Below are positions 42,795-51,845 of a stretch of DNA of 64,000 bases, piece by piece. Origin of the DNA: Gammaproteobacteria bacterium. GTDB lineage: Bacteria; Pseudomonadota; Gammaproteobacteria; Steroidobacterales; Steroidobacteraceae. The position numbers and the translations under genes are program-made. The stretch spans positions 1-64,000 of the forward strand of contig JAJFKF010000141.1 of the NCBI GenBank assembly GCA_021773365.1, written 5' to 3'. The notes under the pieces were generated by a model, which saw only the letters and a list, made by a program, of their open reading frames with translations, did not search any database and was not told where the DNA came from. Numbering within the stretch: position 1 is the first letter of the stretch; each line of letters starts with the position of its first letter.

Positions 42795-43418
42795 TCAGAA
42801 GCGCCAGGCCCCCGTCAGCCAGAAGGCGTTGGCGTCATCGGTGCCTTCCACGTCGATGTTCTCGTACTCCAGCCGGGCGTTGAACCGCTCCATGAAGGTG
42901 ATCCCGACGCCTACGCCGTAGACCATATCCTGACCACTGTCGCTGGAGGTGAACACATCGCCGCCCAGATCATCAAGATCGGCATCGATCTCCAGGTCGT
43001 AGAAGTAGTAGCCGATCTTGGCAAACAGCTCCAGCGGACCCAGCGGTACTGTGCCCACCAGGTACGGCGCAAAGCCACTCAGATTGAGGGTGTAGTCGCC
43101 ACTGGAGCCACCGGAGGAGAAATCATCGCCTGGCTCACCGAAGTTGACGTAGGCAGCCTCCAGGGAGAGGTAGGGATTGAACCGGTAGCCGGCGAACAGC
43201 TTCCAGGCTGTGTCATCGGCATCGAAATCGGCGATGGTGTCATCAAGACCGTCCAGCCCGTCGATCTCCACGCCGAACTGCCCGACACCGCCGCCAACGT
43301 ACCAGCCACGCTCGTTGTCAGGGGCGTATCCCTGACCGTGCGCGACGCCGGTGGCCAGCGTCAGGACCAGGGCCAGCAGCGCTCCGGCAGCGATCGAATG
43401 TTTGATGGCGATTTGCAT
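42795..43418 (-). CDS. Outer-membrane beta-barrel protein (OmpA/OmpW-like fold)
   Basis: 207 residues from the ATG at 43418 with AAGGAG. The signal peptide ends at VAHGQG. The mature part alternates hydrophobic residues in about eight strands: GWYVGGGVGQFGVEI, WKLFAGYRFNPYLSLEAAYVNFGEP, FAPYLVGTVPLGPLELFAKIGYYFYDLEI, VYGVGVGITFMERFNARLEYENIDV. It ends in LTGAWRF with a terminal Phe. This matches the small eight-stranded OmpA-like/porin-family barrels. The surface loops are unusually Asp-rich (DGLDGLDDTIADFDADD), which might bind cations. It is a single gene. Confidence 0.88.
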   Translation of the reverse strand: MQIAIKHSIAAGALLALVLTLATGVAHGQGYAPDNERGWYVGGGVGQFGVEIDGLDGLDDTIADFDADDTAWKLFAGYRFNPYLSLEAAYVNFGEPGDDFSSGGSSGDYTLNLSGFAPYLVGTVPLGPLELFAKIGYYFYDLEIDADLDDLGGDVFTSSDSGQDMVYGVGVGITFMERFNARLEYENIDVEGTDDANAFWLTGAWRF

Positions 43419-43793
43419 GGTGTTCTCCTTCGGTTGCTGATGAAGTCCCCCGCCGCGGCACCTACCCGTCGCGGGCTCGCGCAAATACGTTGCGCAAGGG
43501 GAACAGTGCAAGATGCAAGCCAGGGAAATATCTGCAAACGGACGGTGTGCTTCCTGCAATCCGGCGTCGTGACACGGAGAAATTACACGTCACCGTCGCC
43601 GCCGGGCGTCAGTACACGCGCCAGCGGCGGTAGCAGTTACGTGGTCGGGGGGAAGTGGTTACACGCCTGCACGTGCAACAAACGCGGGGCGAACGCCACA
43701 GTCATGCGGTGCGGGCGTGAAGCCGACCAGACGTCCGGCTGGCGGCCCGACCAACCTATCGACCAACCGATTGCCGGTCGCCGGTCGCTCGAA
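43419..43793 (-). other. Gene-free stretch of 375 bases
   Basis: No reading frame here looks coding. It must hold the promoter of the outer-membrane barrel gene. The one structure I see is a small hairpin, GCGCAA (43479-43484) with TTGCGC (43490-43495), without a T-run. The part nearest 43793 is the region downstream of the MBL-fold gene. Confidence 0.5.
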
Positions 43794-44555
43794 TCAGTCG
43801 CGAGCCGGATACCAGCCCAGCAGGCGCACCTCAACCGCCGGTTCGCTGCCGACGAGCGCCTTGAATTTCTCCACGTCGCTCATGCCGCCGGTGCCGCGGT
43901 AGTGGTAGGGATAGACGATGGCGGGCTTGAACTCGCGCACCGCGCTGGCTGCCTGCTCCACGGTCATGGTGTACGGCAGGTTCATGCATACGAAGGCCAC
44001 ATCGATGTCCTGCAGCGCGCGCATCTCAGGTATGTCTTCAGTGTCACCACTGATGTAAAAGCGCTTGCCGCCGATGACCACCACATAGCCGTTGCCGCGC
44101 CCCTTGTCGTGGAACTTCAGGCGCTCGGCGGTGAGGTTGTACATGGGGACGGCATGGACCTCCAGCCCCATGGCCAGCAGCGCCATGCCATTGGGCACCA
44201 CGGTGAGCCGCTCGCGCAGCTGCGCGGGCAGTTTCTCCGCCACCGCCGGCGGCGCCACCACCGTGGTCTGCGCCCGCACCACGCCCTGCAGCGTGGCCGC
44301 ATCCATGTGATCGCCATGGATGTCGGTGATCAGAATCAGATCCGGTGGCGGCAGGTCCTTGAAGCGCGCCGCGCCGCCCACCGGATCGATGTACAGGGTC
44401 TTGCCGCCCCAGGTCATGACGAAAGTGGCATGCTCGATGGGGTGGATGACCACCTCACCCTCGCGGGTGGCAATGCGTTCACCGCTGATTGCATCGGCGG
44501 CGAATGCGCCGGCGGCGGACAACAGCAGGGTCAGGGCAATTGATGCTGTCTTCAT
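43794..44555 (-). CDS. Secreted MBL-fold metallo-hydrolase
   Basis: 253 residues from 44555. A signal peptide covers 1-22 (LLLSAAGAFA). The beta-lactamase-fold metal motif is ITDIHGDHMDAAT; the usual HxHxDH is here DxHxDH, with Asp in place of the first His. GMALLAMGLEVHAVPMYN, FYISGDTEDIPEM and the late YPYHYRGTGG (His) match the UPF0173-like group of MBL hydrolases. They act on varied ester or amide substrates; no specific one can be named. It is probably periplasmic. The gene is single, 137 bases from the next one. Confidence 0.88.
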   Translation of the reverse strand: MKTASIALTLLLSAAGAFAADAISGERIATREGEVVIHPIEHATFVMTWGGKTLYIDPVGGAARFKDLPPPDLILITDIHGDHMDAATLQGVVRAQTTVVAPPAVAEKLPAQLRERLTVVPNGMALLAMGLEVHAVPMYNLTAERLKFHDKGRGNGYVVVIGGKRFYISGDTEDIPEMRALQDIDVAFVCMNLPYTMTVEQAASAVREFKPAIVYPYHYRGTGGMSDVEKFKALVGSEPAVEVRLLGWYPARD

Positions 44556-44692
44556 GGTCCAGTCTCCTTCGCGGGTTCTGCATGCTCCATCAGGCTCGTG
44601 GGCAGGCGTACTGATTGTGGTCGCCGCGGCGCCAGGAATCCACTCCGGCGGCAGGACCCGCATGGGGGACCCAGCGGCAACTCGGGCATGGG

Positions 44693-46768
44693 TTACGACT
44701 TCAACCGCCGAAAGCGGGCGCTGTTCTCTCCCAGCAGCACCTCGAACTCCTGCGCCGGCAGCGGCCGACTGATCAGGTAGCCCTGCACGCTGTCGCAACC
44801 CAGTTCGCGCAGCAGCGCCAGCTGCTGCTCGGTCTCCACCCCCTCCGCCGTGGCCTTCATGTTAAAGGCATGCGCCAGCGATATCACGGTGGCCGCCAGC
44901 GCGCGCGAACTGTGCTGCTCGGTGACCTGCTGAACAAAGGTTCGATCGATCTTCAGCGTATCGATGGGCAGTGTGGCCAGGCGGCTGAGTGAGGAATAGC
45001 CGGTACCGAAATCATCCAGCGCAATGCGCACCCCGGCCGAGCGCAGGCGCTTGAGCTTGCGCACCGTGTCGTCCATTTCTCCCATCAGCATGCTTTCGGT
45101 GATCTCAAGGTCGAGGTCCACTGAATCGGCTGTGCCGCGCGCCAGTGTTTCCAGCACGGCGGCCACGAACTCCCGTCGCCGCAGCTGCACCGGCGAGACA
45201 TTCACCGCCACCCGCACCGGCGGCAGATCCTGCAGCCGCCACTTCAGCATCTGCCCTGCGGCTTCCCGCAACGCCCATTCGCCGACTTCCAGGATCATGC
45301 CGTTGGACTCGAGGATCGGGATGAACTGTGCGGGCGGCACCATGCCAGTGGCCGGGTCGTTCCAGCGCAGCAGCGCTTCGGCGCCGTTGATACGCCCGCT
45401 GGTCAGGGAGATGGTGGGCTGGTAGTGCAGCGAGAACTGTTTCTCCGCCAGCGCGCGCTCCAGACGATTCTCGAGTGACATGCGCTCGAGCACCTGAGTA
45501 TTCATCTGCAGCTGGTAGTGCAGATATTTCTCGCCGGATTCCTTCGCCTTGCGCAACGCCGCCTCGGCGCGCTGCAACAGCGTCTCGGCATCACTGCCGT
45601 CGCGCGGAAAATGGGAGATGCCGGACTTGGCGGTCAGGCGGACGCTGTGCCCACCAAGGACGAAAGGCTCGGCGAACAAACGGGCAATCTCGGTCCGCAG
45701 GATGTGCGCGGCGTCGTGAGCGTCCACCAGGTCGGTAAACACCACTGCAAACACCCCTCCGCCCAGATGCGCCATTGAGCGCGAATCGCCCAGCAGCGAG
45801 CGCATGCGCTCGGCGATCAGTTGCAGCAGCCGGTCGCCTGCCGAGCGACCGAAGCTGTCGTTGATGGTGGTCAGCCGCTCGATGTCGAAGACCAGCGCCA
45901 CCAGCGGCAGGCCCTGCTCCTTCAGCGCGAACAATGTGGCCGAGATGCGCTCACAGAACAGTGCCCGGTTGGGCAGCCCCGTCAGTTCGTGCACCATGCG
46001 CTGTGTGATATCCCGGTCGGTGCCGCGATAGCCGTTGAACTGTCCCTGCGCATCGAACAGCGGCAGGGCGTTTTTCTCCAACCAACGATAGTCGCCGCTC
46101 TTCGTGCGCCAGCGGGCGATGATGCCGGTCATGCCGTAGCCTTCCTGCCGCATGCTTTCGAAGGTCTGCTGGATCAGCGCCTTGTCATCGGAATGCACGA
46201 AATCCAGGTACGCCTTCTCGCGCAGGTCATTGGGGCGAAAGCCGAGCATGTCCTTGACCGCCCGGTTGGAGAATACGTACCTGCCCTGCGCATCAAGCTC
46301 CCAGATCCAGTCCTGGGAGGTCTCCACAATATCGCGCAGACGCTGCTCTTTCTCGCGCAGCGCCTGTTCGGAGGTGCGCCGGTGCTGACGCAGCTGCGAT
46401 TTACGCAGCGCCCGTTCCACTGCCGGCGCCAAGCGCAGGAACCGCCCCTTGGGGATATAGTCCACCGCGCCGCGCGAAAGCATCTGGCGTGCTTTCTCCG
46501 GTCCGAGCGTGCCCGAATAAAACACGAAGGGCACGTCCGGGCACCGATCCTGCGCAATGTTGAGTGCCGCCAGGCCGTCAAAGCCGGGCAGTGTGAAGTC
46601 CGAAAGGATGATGTCGGGAGAGGAGGCCTCCAGCGCGGTGCGAAACTTCGCCTCATCATCGACGACGGTAGTCTGCAGCTGCAGGCCGGCGCGCTGCAGC
46701 TGGGTGAGCACCAGATCAGCGTCGGTCGGCGAGTCTTCAACCAACAGCAGTTTGATCATCGGGTCCAT
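44693..46768 (-). CDS. REC-PAS-GGDEF-EAL c-di-GMP signalling protein
   Basis: 691 residues (start at 46768, or three codons later). The receiver domain is at 1-125, with phospho-acceptor Asp57 (LSDFTLPG) and Lys in IPKGRF. A PAS/PAC domain covers about 140-265 (WIWELDAQGRYVFSNRAV, GYRGTDRDIT). The GGDEF domain at about 268-425 has GGGVF where GGDEF is expected, so it should not make c-di-GMP. The EAL domain at about 435-685 keeps GAEALLRW, DLEITESML, DDFGTGYSSL, LKIDRTFV and QGYLISRP, so it is a likely active phosphodiesterase. No histidine kinase gene is adjacent. It lies 75 bases after the CsrA-like gene on the same strand. Confidence 0.93.
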   Translation of the reverse strand: MDPMIKLLLVEDSPTDADLVLTQLQRAGLQLQTTVVDDEAKFRTALEASSPDIILSDFTLPGFDGLAALNIAQDRCPDVPFVFYSGTLGPEKARQMLSRGAVDYIPKGRFLRLAPAVERALRKSQLRQHRRTSEQALREKEQRLRDIVETSQDWIWELDAQGRYVFSNRAVKDMLGFRPNDLREKAYLDFVHSDDKALIQQTFESMRQEGYGMTGIIARWRTKSGDYRWLEKNALPLFDAQGQFNGYRGTDRDITQRMVHELTGLPNRALFCERISATLFALKEQGLPLVALVFDIERLTTINDSFGRSAGDRLLQLIAERMRSLLGDSRSMAHLGGGVFAVVFTDLVDAHDAAHILRTEIARLFAEPFVLGGHSVRLTAKSGISHFPRDGSDAETLLQRAEAALRKAKESGEKYLHYQLQMNTQVLERMSLENRLERALAEKQFSLHYQPTISLTSGRINGAEALLRWNDPATGMVPPAQFIPILESNGMILEVGEWALREAAGQMLKWRLQDLPPVRVAVNVSPVQLRRREFVAAVLETLARGTADSVDLDLEITESMLMGEMDDTVRKLKRLRSAGVRIALDDFGTGYSSLSRLATLPIDTLKIDRTFVQQVTEQHSSRALAATVISLAHAFNMKATAEGVETEQQLALLRELGCDSVQGYLISRPLPAQEFEVLLGENSARFRRLKS

Positions 46769-46843
46769 TGCTGATCCATGCGAGGCTCAACTACTGGGCC
46801 TGTGGCTGATCCGCACGGGATACCCGCCCCTCGCGGCGTTCAC

Positions 46844-47176
46844 TCAGTCGGCAGGCACCCGCTTTTTCTGCGGAGGCACGCCGCTCCTGGTTTCGGACTC
46901 GGGCTCGGTCGCCACCGGCAACTCCGCGGATTGTTCCACAGAATTCGCTGCGATGCCGCCCCCCGGGCCGGCCACGACCTCCTCGGTGGCCTCAGGCACC
47001 GCTCCGGATTCGCCCACCTTCTTGTAGTCGGCCTTGCCGTATATCCGCCGAATGGTCAGCTCGCGCGGCGCTGTCACCGCCAGCATCACACGCGAACGGG
47101 TAGCCGCAACCACCTTGACTTCTATATCGGTTCCAATGCGCAGTGCCTCACCAACGCGTCGTGCCACGAGCAGCAT
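46844..47176 (-). CDS. csrA: CsrA-family RNA-binding regulator with long C-terminal tail
   Basis: 110 residues, against about 60-65 for typical CsrA. The core is MLLVARRVGEALRIG, then VVAATRSRVMLAVTAPREL, followed by TIRRIYGK. The two RNA-contact arginines of CsrA (R6 near the start and R44 at the end of strand five) are both in place. After residue ~50 comes a Pro/Glu/Ser/Ala-rich tail ending in PPQKKRVPAD, with no recognised domain. CsrA dimers bind GGA motifs in mRNA leaders and control translation. Its neighbour is a c-di-GMP phosphodiesterase gene, a frequent regulatory partner of CsrA. The unusual tail may mean a specialised paralog rather than the housekeeping CsrA. Confidence 0.85.
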   Translation of the reverse strand: MLLVARRVGEALRIGTDIEVKVVAATRSRVMLAVTAPRELTIRRIYGKADYKKVGESGAVPEATEEVVAGPGGGIAANSVEQSAELPVATEPESETRSGVPPQKKRVPAD

Positions 47177-47400
47177 GCATGTCCTCAAGCCAGGACCGTA
47201 TGTGCCCGCCATGGCCACGTCCGGTCATTTTCGCCCCACCTGCCGTACTGCAAATCCCGCGCCACGGCCAGCTTCCAAGGGGTGCTATTGGCCACACGAA
47301 TGAGGCGGCACTCAAGCCGGTCAACCCCTCAAATGTCTGTAAGGGAAACCCTTAGCCATTCCCTGGGGGTTTGGCTGCATGATGAGCTGGGGCCTTTTAC

Positions 47401-50364
47401 CTAATGAAAATCCCGCGAATGGACGCTCAGGGGGCCCAGCCACTGACTGTGATCGACCAGCCGCTGCGCCAGGATATGCAGCACCTGGCCGGCGCGCTGC
47501 ACCCGACCCTGCACCTCCAGCAGCTGCGACTGCATGAATACGCGCGGATTCGCCTCGGCCACCGCCGGGCGCACGATCAGGTTCAGATGTCCGGTTTCAT
47601 CCTCCAGCGTCACGAAGGTCACGCCGCTGGCGGTGGCCGGACGCTGGCGCCCGATCACCAGGCCGGCGGCCCGCACCCGCTTGCCGTTGGATGCGGCATG
47701 CACCTCTGCGGCGCTGGCGATGTGCAGATCCCGCAGGCGCCGGCGCAGGAAGGCCAGCGGGTGGCGGCCCAGCGTGAAGCCCAGACTGCCGTAGTCCATG
47801 CGCACATTCTGTCCTTCCGTGGGCGGACGCAGCAGCGGCAGGCCCTCGGGCGCAGGGGGTCTGTCGAGCAGTGGCAGCGGTTTCTCTATGCCGGCGATTT
47901 CCCAGGCAGCGTAACGACGATTGCCGGTCAGCACGGCGAGCGCGCCGCCGGCTGCAAGGGCCTGCAGATCGCGCCGGTCCAGCCGCGACCGGGCGGCAAG
48001 ATCATGAACGCTGTCAAAGCTACACTGGTTGCGGGCAGCCACGAGCCGATCAACGCCCGCCCTGGAAAGCCCCCTGACCAGCCTGAGCCCCAGCCGCAGG
48101 GCCGGTGCATCGCCCTTCGTACCTTCCAGCGTGCAGTCCCGATCGCTTTGCAGGACATCCGCCGGCCGCACCTGTACCTGATGCCTGCGCGCATCCTGTA
48201 TCAGCTGCGACGGGCGGTAGAAACCCATCGGCTGGCTGTTGAGCAATGCGGCGGTAAAGATGGCCGGGTGGTGACACTTGAACCAGGCCGAGGCATAGGC
48301 CAGCAGGGCAAAACTGGCGCTGTGGCTTTCCGGAAAACCGTACTCGCCGAAGCCCTGGATCTGTTTGTACACCCGCTCGGCGAACGCCCTGTCATGACCG
48401 CGCGCCCGCATGCCCTCCAGCAGAGGGACACGGAAACGCTCCAGTGAACCGCATCGCTGCCAGGCAGCCATGGAGCGGCGCAGTTCATCCGCCTCGCCGG
48501 CGGTGAAGCCCGCTGCCACCATGGCCAGCTGCATCACCTGCTCCTGAAAAATGGGCACGCCCAGGGTGCGGGCCAGCACGGCGCGCACCGCCTCGTCCGG
48601 ATAGTCCTCCGGCTCCTCACCGTTACGGCGGCGCAGATAGGGATGCACCATGTCGCCCTGAATGGGACCGGGACGCACGATGGCGATCTGGATCACCAGG
48701 TCGTAGTAGTTGCGCGGTTTCAGACGCGGCAGCATGGACATCTGCGCGCGCGATTCGATCTGGAACACGCCGATGGTGTCGGCCTTCTGGATCATTCCAT
48801 AGACCTGCGGGTCTTCCCGCGGTATCGAGGCCAGGGTGAGCCGCTCGCCGGACCAGGCGTGATGGAAATCGAAGGCGCGTTTCAGTGCCGTCAGCATGCC
48901 CAGCGCCAGCACATCCACCTTGAGCAGACCCAGCGATTCCAGATCGTCCTTGTCCCACTGGATGACGGTGCGATCGGCCATGCCGGCGTTCTCGATCGGC
49001 ACCAGTTCCTCCAGCGGCCCGCGGGAAATCACGAAACCGCCAACATGCTGCGAGAGATGGCGCGGAAAGCCGTTCAGCTCCTCCACCAGCCGCGACGACA
49101 GGGGATGATCCGGGGAACCCAGCGCCATGCCCACATCGCGCCACGCACTGCGGTGGCGATAGGTGATGACGGTGGCGGCCAGTGCGGCGCGGTGACGGCC
49201 GTACTTTGCATACAGGTGCTGGATCACCTCCTCACGCCGCTCATGCTCGAAATCCACGTCGATGTCCGGCGGCTCGTTGCGCTCCCTGGAGATGAAACGC
49301 TCGAAAAGCAGCGACTGGGCGGCAGGATCGACCGAGGTGATGCCCAGGCAGTAACAAACCACGGAATTGGCGGCCGAACCCCGCCCCTGACAAAGAATGC
49401 CCCGTTCGCGGGCGAAGGCCACCAGTTCCTGCACCGTCAGGAAGTAGGCCTCATAGTGCAGTTCCCGGATCAGCTGCAACTCATGCTCGATCTGCGCGCG
49501 GATCCGGGCCGGTACTGCATCAGGCCAGCGCCGCCGCGCCCCCTCTTCCGTGAGCTGCTGCAGCCAGCTGCAGGCGGTATGGCCGGAGGGCACCAGCTCG
49601 TCCGGATACTCGTAACGCAGCTCATCGAGCGAGAAGGCGCACAGTCCGGCCACCCGCAGCGTTTCATCCAGCAATGCTCGCGGATACAGGCGCTGCAGCA
49701 CGCTCAGCGGCCGCAGATGCCGCTCGCCGTTCGGCTGCAGGGCATGGCCCGCCTCGGCGACCGGCCGGTTCAGCCGGATCGCCGTCATCACATCATGCAG
49801 AACGCGGCGTTCGCGCACATGCATGTGTACGCCACCGGCCGCCAGCAGCGGCAACCCCAGCTCCGCGCCAAGTGCGGTCAGCCGCGCCAGGACGGCACCA
49901 TCATCCCCGGCGCGCAACAACTGCACGGCAAGCCATGCCCGGCCGGGAAAGCGATCGGCAAACCAGCGCACCTGCGCGGCGGCAACGCCGGCGGGCGGCA
50001 GCAGCAGGACCAGGCAGTCATCGATGCCCTGTGAGAAATTATCCTGCCCCAGCAGGTACGCGCCCTTCTTCGCCGCCCGCCGGCCGCGGGTTATCAGTCG
50101 GCAGAGCCTGCCATAGCCATTGCGGTTTGCGGCCAGCACCACCAGGCGCATGCCGTCCGCAAGAGCGAACTCACTGCCGACAATGAACTTCAGCCCCCGC
50201 CTCTTCGCCTCCCCATGCGCGCGCACCACTCCGGCCATGGAGCACTCGTCAGTCAGTGCCAGCGCCGCATAACCCAGCGCCGCGGCACGCTCGACCAGTT
50301 CCTGCGGCATGGAAGCGCCACGCAGGAAGGAAAAGCTGCTCAGGCAATGCAGCTCAGCGTACAT
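47401..50364 (-). CDS. dnaE2: Error-prone DNA polymerase III alpha subunit DnaE2 (ImuC)
   Basis: 987 residues, a little shorter than the usual 1030-1090. The N-terminal PHP domain starts MYAELHCLSSFSFLRGAS. The polymerase core has the catalytic acidic residues in PPDIDVDFEHERRE and LLKVDVLALGML, and the block GVFQIESRAQMSMLPR. The C-terminal OB-type region ends with GVTFVTLEDETGHLNLIVRP. With ImuA and ImuB it forms the SOS mutasome that copies damaged DNA and causes induced mutation. It lies 122 bases after imuB, separated by a long inverted repeat; it may be read through from the imuA promoter or have its own. Confidence 0.96.
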   Translation of the reverse strand: MYAELHCLSSFSFLRGASMPQELVERAAALGYAALALTDECSMAGVVRAHGEAKRRGLKFIVGSEFALADGMRLVVLAANRNGYGRLCRLITRGRRAAKKGAYLLGQDNFSQGIDDCLVLLLPPAGVAAAQVRWFADRFPGRAWLAVQLLRAGDDGAVLARLTALGAELGLPLLAAGGVHMHVRERRVLHDVMTAIRLNRPVAEAGHALQPNGERHLRPLSVLQRLYPRALLDETLRVAGLCAFSLDELRYEYPDELVPSGHTACSWLQQLTEEGARRRWPDAVPARIRAQIEHELQLIRELHYEAYFLTVQELVAFARERGILCQGRGSAANSVVCYCLGITSVDPAAQSLLFERFISRERNEPPDIDVDFEHERREEVIQHLYAKYGRHRAALAATVITYRHRSAWRDVGMALGSPDHPLSSRLVEELNGFPRHLSQHVGGFVISRGPLEELVPIENAGMADRTVIQWDKDDLESLGLLKVDVLALGMLTALKRAFDFHHAWSGERLTLASIPREDPQVYGMIQKADTIGVFQIESRAQMSMLPRLKPRNYYDLVIQIAIVRPGPIQGDMVHPYLRRRNGEEPEDYPDEAVRAVLARTLGVPIFQEQVMQLAMVAAGFTAGEADELRRSMAAWQRCGSLERFRVPLLEGMRARGHDRAFAERVYKQIQGFGEYGFPESHSASFALLAYASAWFKCHHPAIFTAALLNSQPMGFYRPSQLIQDARRHQVQVRPADVLQSDRDCTLEGTKGDAPALRLGLRLVRGLSRAGVDRLVAARNQCSFDSVHDLAARSRLDRRDLQALAAGGALAVLTGNRRYAAWEIAGIEKPLPLLDRPPAPEGLPLLRPPTEGQNVRMDYGSLGFTLGRHPLAFLRRRLRDLHIASAAEVHAASNGKRVRAAGLVIGRQRPATASGVTFVTLEDETGHLNLIVRPAVAEANPRVFMQSQLLEVQGRVQRAGQVLHILAQRLVDHSQWLGPLSVHSRDFH

Positions 50365-50388
50365 GAGGATACGCAGGGCACAGGTGAT

Positions 50389-50475
50389 GTACCGGCGTGA
50401 CGAGCAGAGTTACCCACATTTTAAGGGGGAGGGATTCCCATAAAATGTGGATAACTCTGCTCGTCACGCCGGTAC
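50389..50475. repeat. Near-perfect 35-bp inverted repeat between imuB and dnaE2
   Basis: Arm one is 50389-50423 and arm two is 50441-50475. They are reverse complements at 34 of 35 positions, with a 17-base purine-rich spacer. The only mismatch is C50413 opposite A50451. Arm two contains, on the minus strand, TTATCCACA (50446-50454), a perfect DnaA-box sequence; arm one has TTACCCACA. No T-run follows, so a simple terminator is unlikely, though the hairpin would be very stable in RNA. It could be an intergenic mobile hairpin (REP/MITE class). Confidence 0.85.
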
Positions 50476-50486
50476 CCACGCGCCGC

Positions 50487-51845
50487 CTAGCCGAAAAATC
50501 CATGCAGGTACCACCCGCCCGACGCACCAGCTTCCCTATACACCCATAGACGCGCCCCCCGGCCGTCACGCGCAACAAAGTAATCCCGCGCCACATCCTC
50601 CCCGTCCCACCATCCGGACTCGATCCGTTCCGGCCCGCGCTCGAAAATCAGGCGCGCACGCGCGGCCGGCGTCAACGGGCGGGGAAGCAGGCACAGCCAT
50701 GCTGGCCGCGCGGCCATTGCACCCGGCTGCGAAATATCCTGCTCCGGCGCCAGCACATCGACCGCCCGCCAGGCGCGTTGTGGCCGATGATCGGCAACGT
50801 TGCGAATGCCGGACAGCGCCCCGGCGCCCAGTCGCGCGCGCAGTCGTTCCACCAGACGGGGCAGGGCTTCAACCCCGGCAGACGACGGCCCCGCCTCTTC
50901 TCTGACCAGCGACCCGCTGCTCTGCGCCTGTGCAAACAAAGGTCCGGAACGCATGCGCACCGCCGCCACCGGCGCCGGCAGCCGCAACATCCCGAGCTGC
51001 TCTGACAGCAGATGGCATAGCGGGTCGACCCGGGCGCAGGGCGCGGCCAGCGCAAGGCGCAGGCGGGTGGCCGCACGTCCGTGATGACGCAGTCGCAGCT
51101 CCAGCGTGCCGATGGCGGCCTGGCGTGAGCGCAGAAAATCCTGCAGCCGCGAAAGCCGCCTCACCAGCAGCGCTTCCAGCAGGGTCGTGGTTACGACCGG
51201 CGCCTCGGGCTCGAAAGCGTCCGTGTAACGTTCGGGCGGCCGATAGCCGCTGCGTGGATCGGGACGACGACCCAGCGCACTGTCGAGTTCGGCCAGCCAT
51301 TGCGCGCCCAGGCGCCGCGCCAGGCCGGCCCGGGGCAGACGCATGAGATCGGCCACTGTTTGTACGCCGAGGGACTCGAGGAGACGGGTCTGTGCCTGCG
51401 GCCAGCGCAGACAGGCAACGGACAGGGCGGAGAGGGTGGAACGTGAAGAACAAGCGCGTGAAAGCCACAGGGCCGCCGTGGGAGTTGATGCCGCCGCCAG
51501 ATGCACTGCCATGCCCTGCGCCCGCAGTTCTTTGTCGATACGGGCGATCAACGCATGGGCGTCACCGAACAGGCGCAGGCTGCCCTGCAGCTCCATCACC
51601 AGTCCATCCGGCGGCTCCAGACTGACGAGAGAGGTGAAACGGTAGCAATGAACAGCAACATGCCGGAGTACGGCCGGATCTGTCAGATGAATGGCCAGCC
51701 ACAGTCGCTGCGGCGCCGCGAACGGCAGCGGCATCGAGCCTGGCGGCGGTCGATCCGATCCCGATACCCGACCGATGGCAGGCGCTTCTTGCAGCACCGC
51801 CGCGGCCCCGGCGACCGTCTGACGACGAGCACTGTTCACTGCCAT
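50487..51845 (-). CDS. imuB: ImuB, Y-family polymerase-like mutasome subunit
   Basis: 452 residues. From about residue 60 the sequence follows ImuB proteins: YRFTSLVSLEPPDGLVMELQGSLRLFG, LESLGVQTVADLMRLPRAGLARRLG, the beta-clamp/finger region, and the C-terminal RLIFERGPERIESGWWDGEDVARDYFVA block ending WYLHGFFG. ImuB lacks polymerase activity but bridges DnaE2, ImuA and the sliding clamp. The first ~55 residues are Ala/Pro/Arg-rich, and only LWLAIHL resembles the usual opening; roughly 70 residues of the N-terminal palm seem to be missing. The ATG at 51845 overlaps imuA by ten bases. A later internal start would not restore the missing part. Confidence 0.9.
   Translation of the reverse strand: MAVNSARRQTVAGAAAVLQEAPAIGRVSGSDRPPPGSMPLPFAAPQRLWLAIHLTDPAVLRHVAVHCYRFTSLVSLEPPDGLVMELQGSLRLFGDAHALIARIDKELRAQGMAVHLAAASTPTAALWLSRACSSRSTLSALSVACLRWPQAQTRLLESLGVQTVADLMRLPRAGLARRLGAQWLAELDSALGRRPDPRSGYRPPERYTDAFEPEAPVVTTTLLEALLVRRLSRLQDFLRSRQAAIGTLELRLRHHGRAATRLRLALAAPCARVDPLCHLLSEQLGMLRLPAPVAAVRMRSGPLFAQAQSSGSLVREEAGPSSAGVEALPRLVERLRARLGAGALSGIRNVADHRPQRAWRAVDVLAPEQDISQPGAMAARPAWLCLLPRPLTPAARARLIFERGPERIESGWWDGEDVARDYFVARDGRGARLWVYREAGASGGWYLHGFFG

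Noticed and set aside
47340-47354. Short palindrome TAAGGG-AAA-CCCTTA after dnaE2 as a terminator
   Set aside because: The stem is only six pairs and no T-run follows on the minus strand.
50446-50454. DnaA-box sequence as a sign of a replication origin
   Set aside because: It is a single perfect copy inside an inverted repeat. No AT-rich unwinding region, dnaA or dnaN gene lies nearby.
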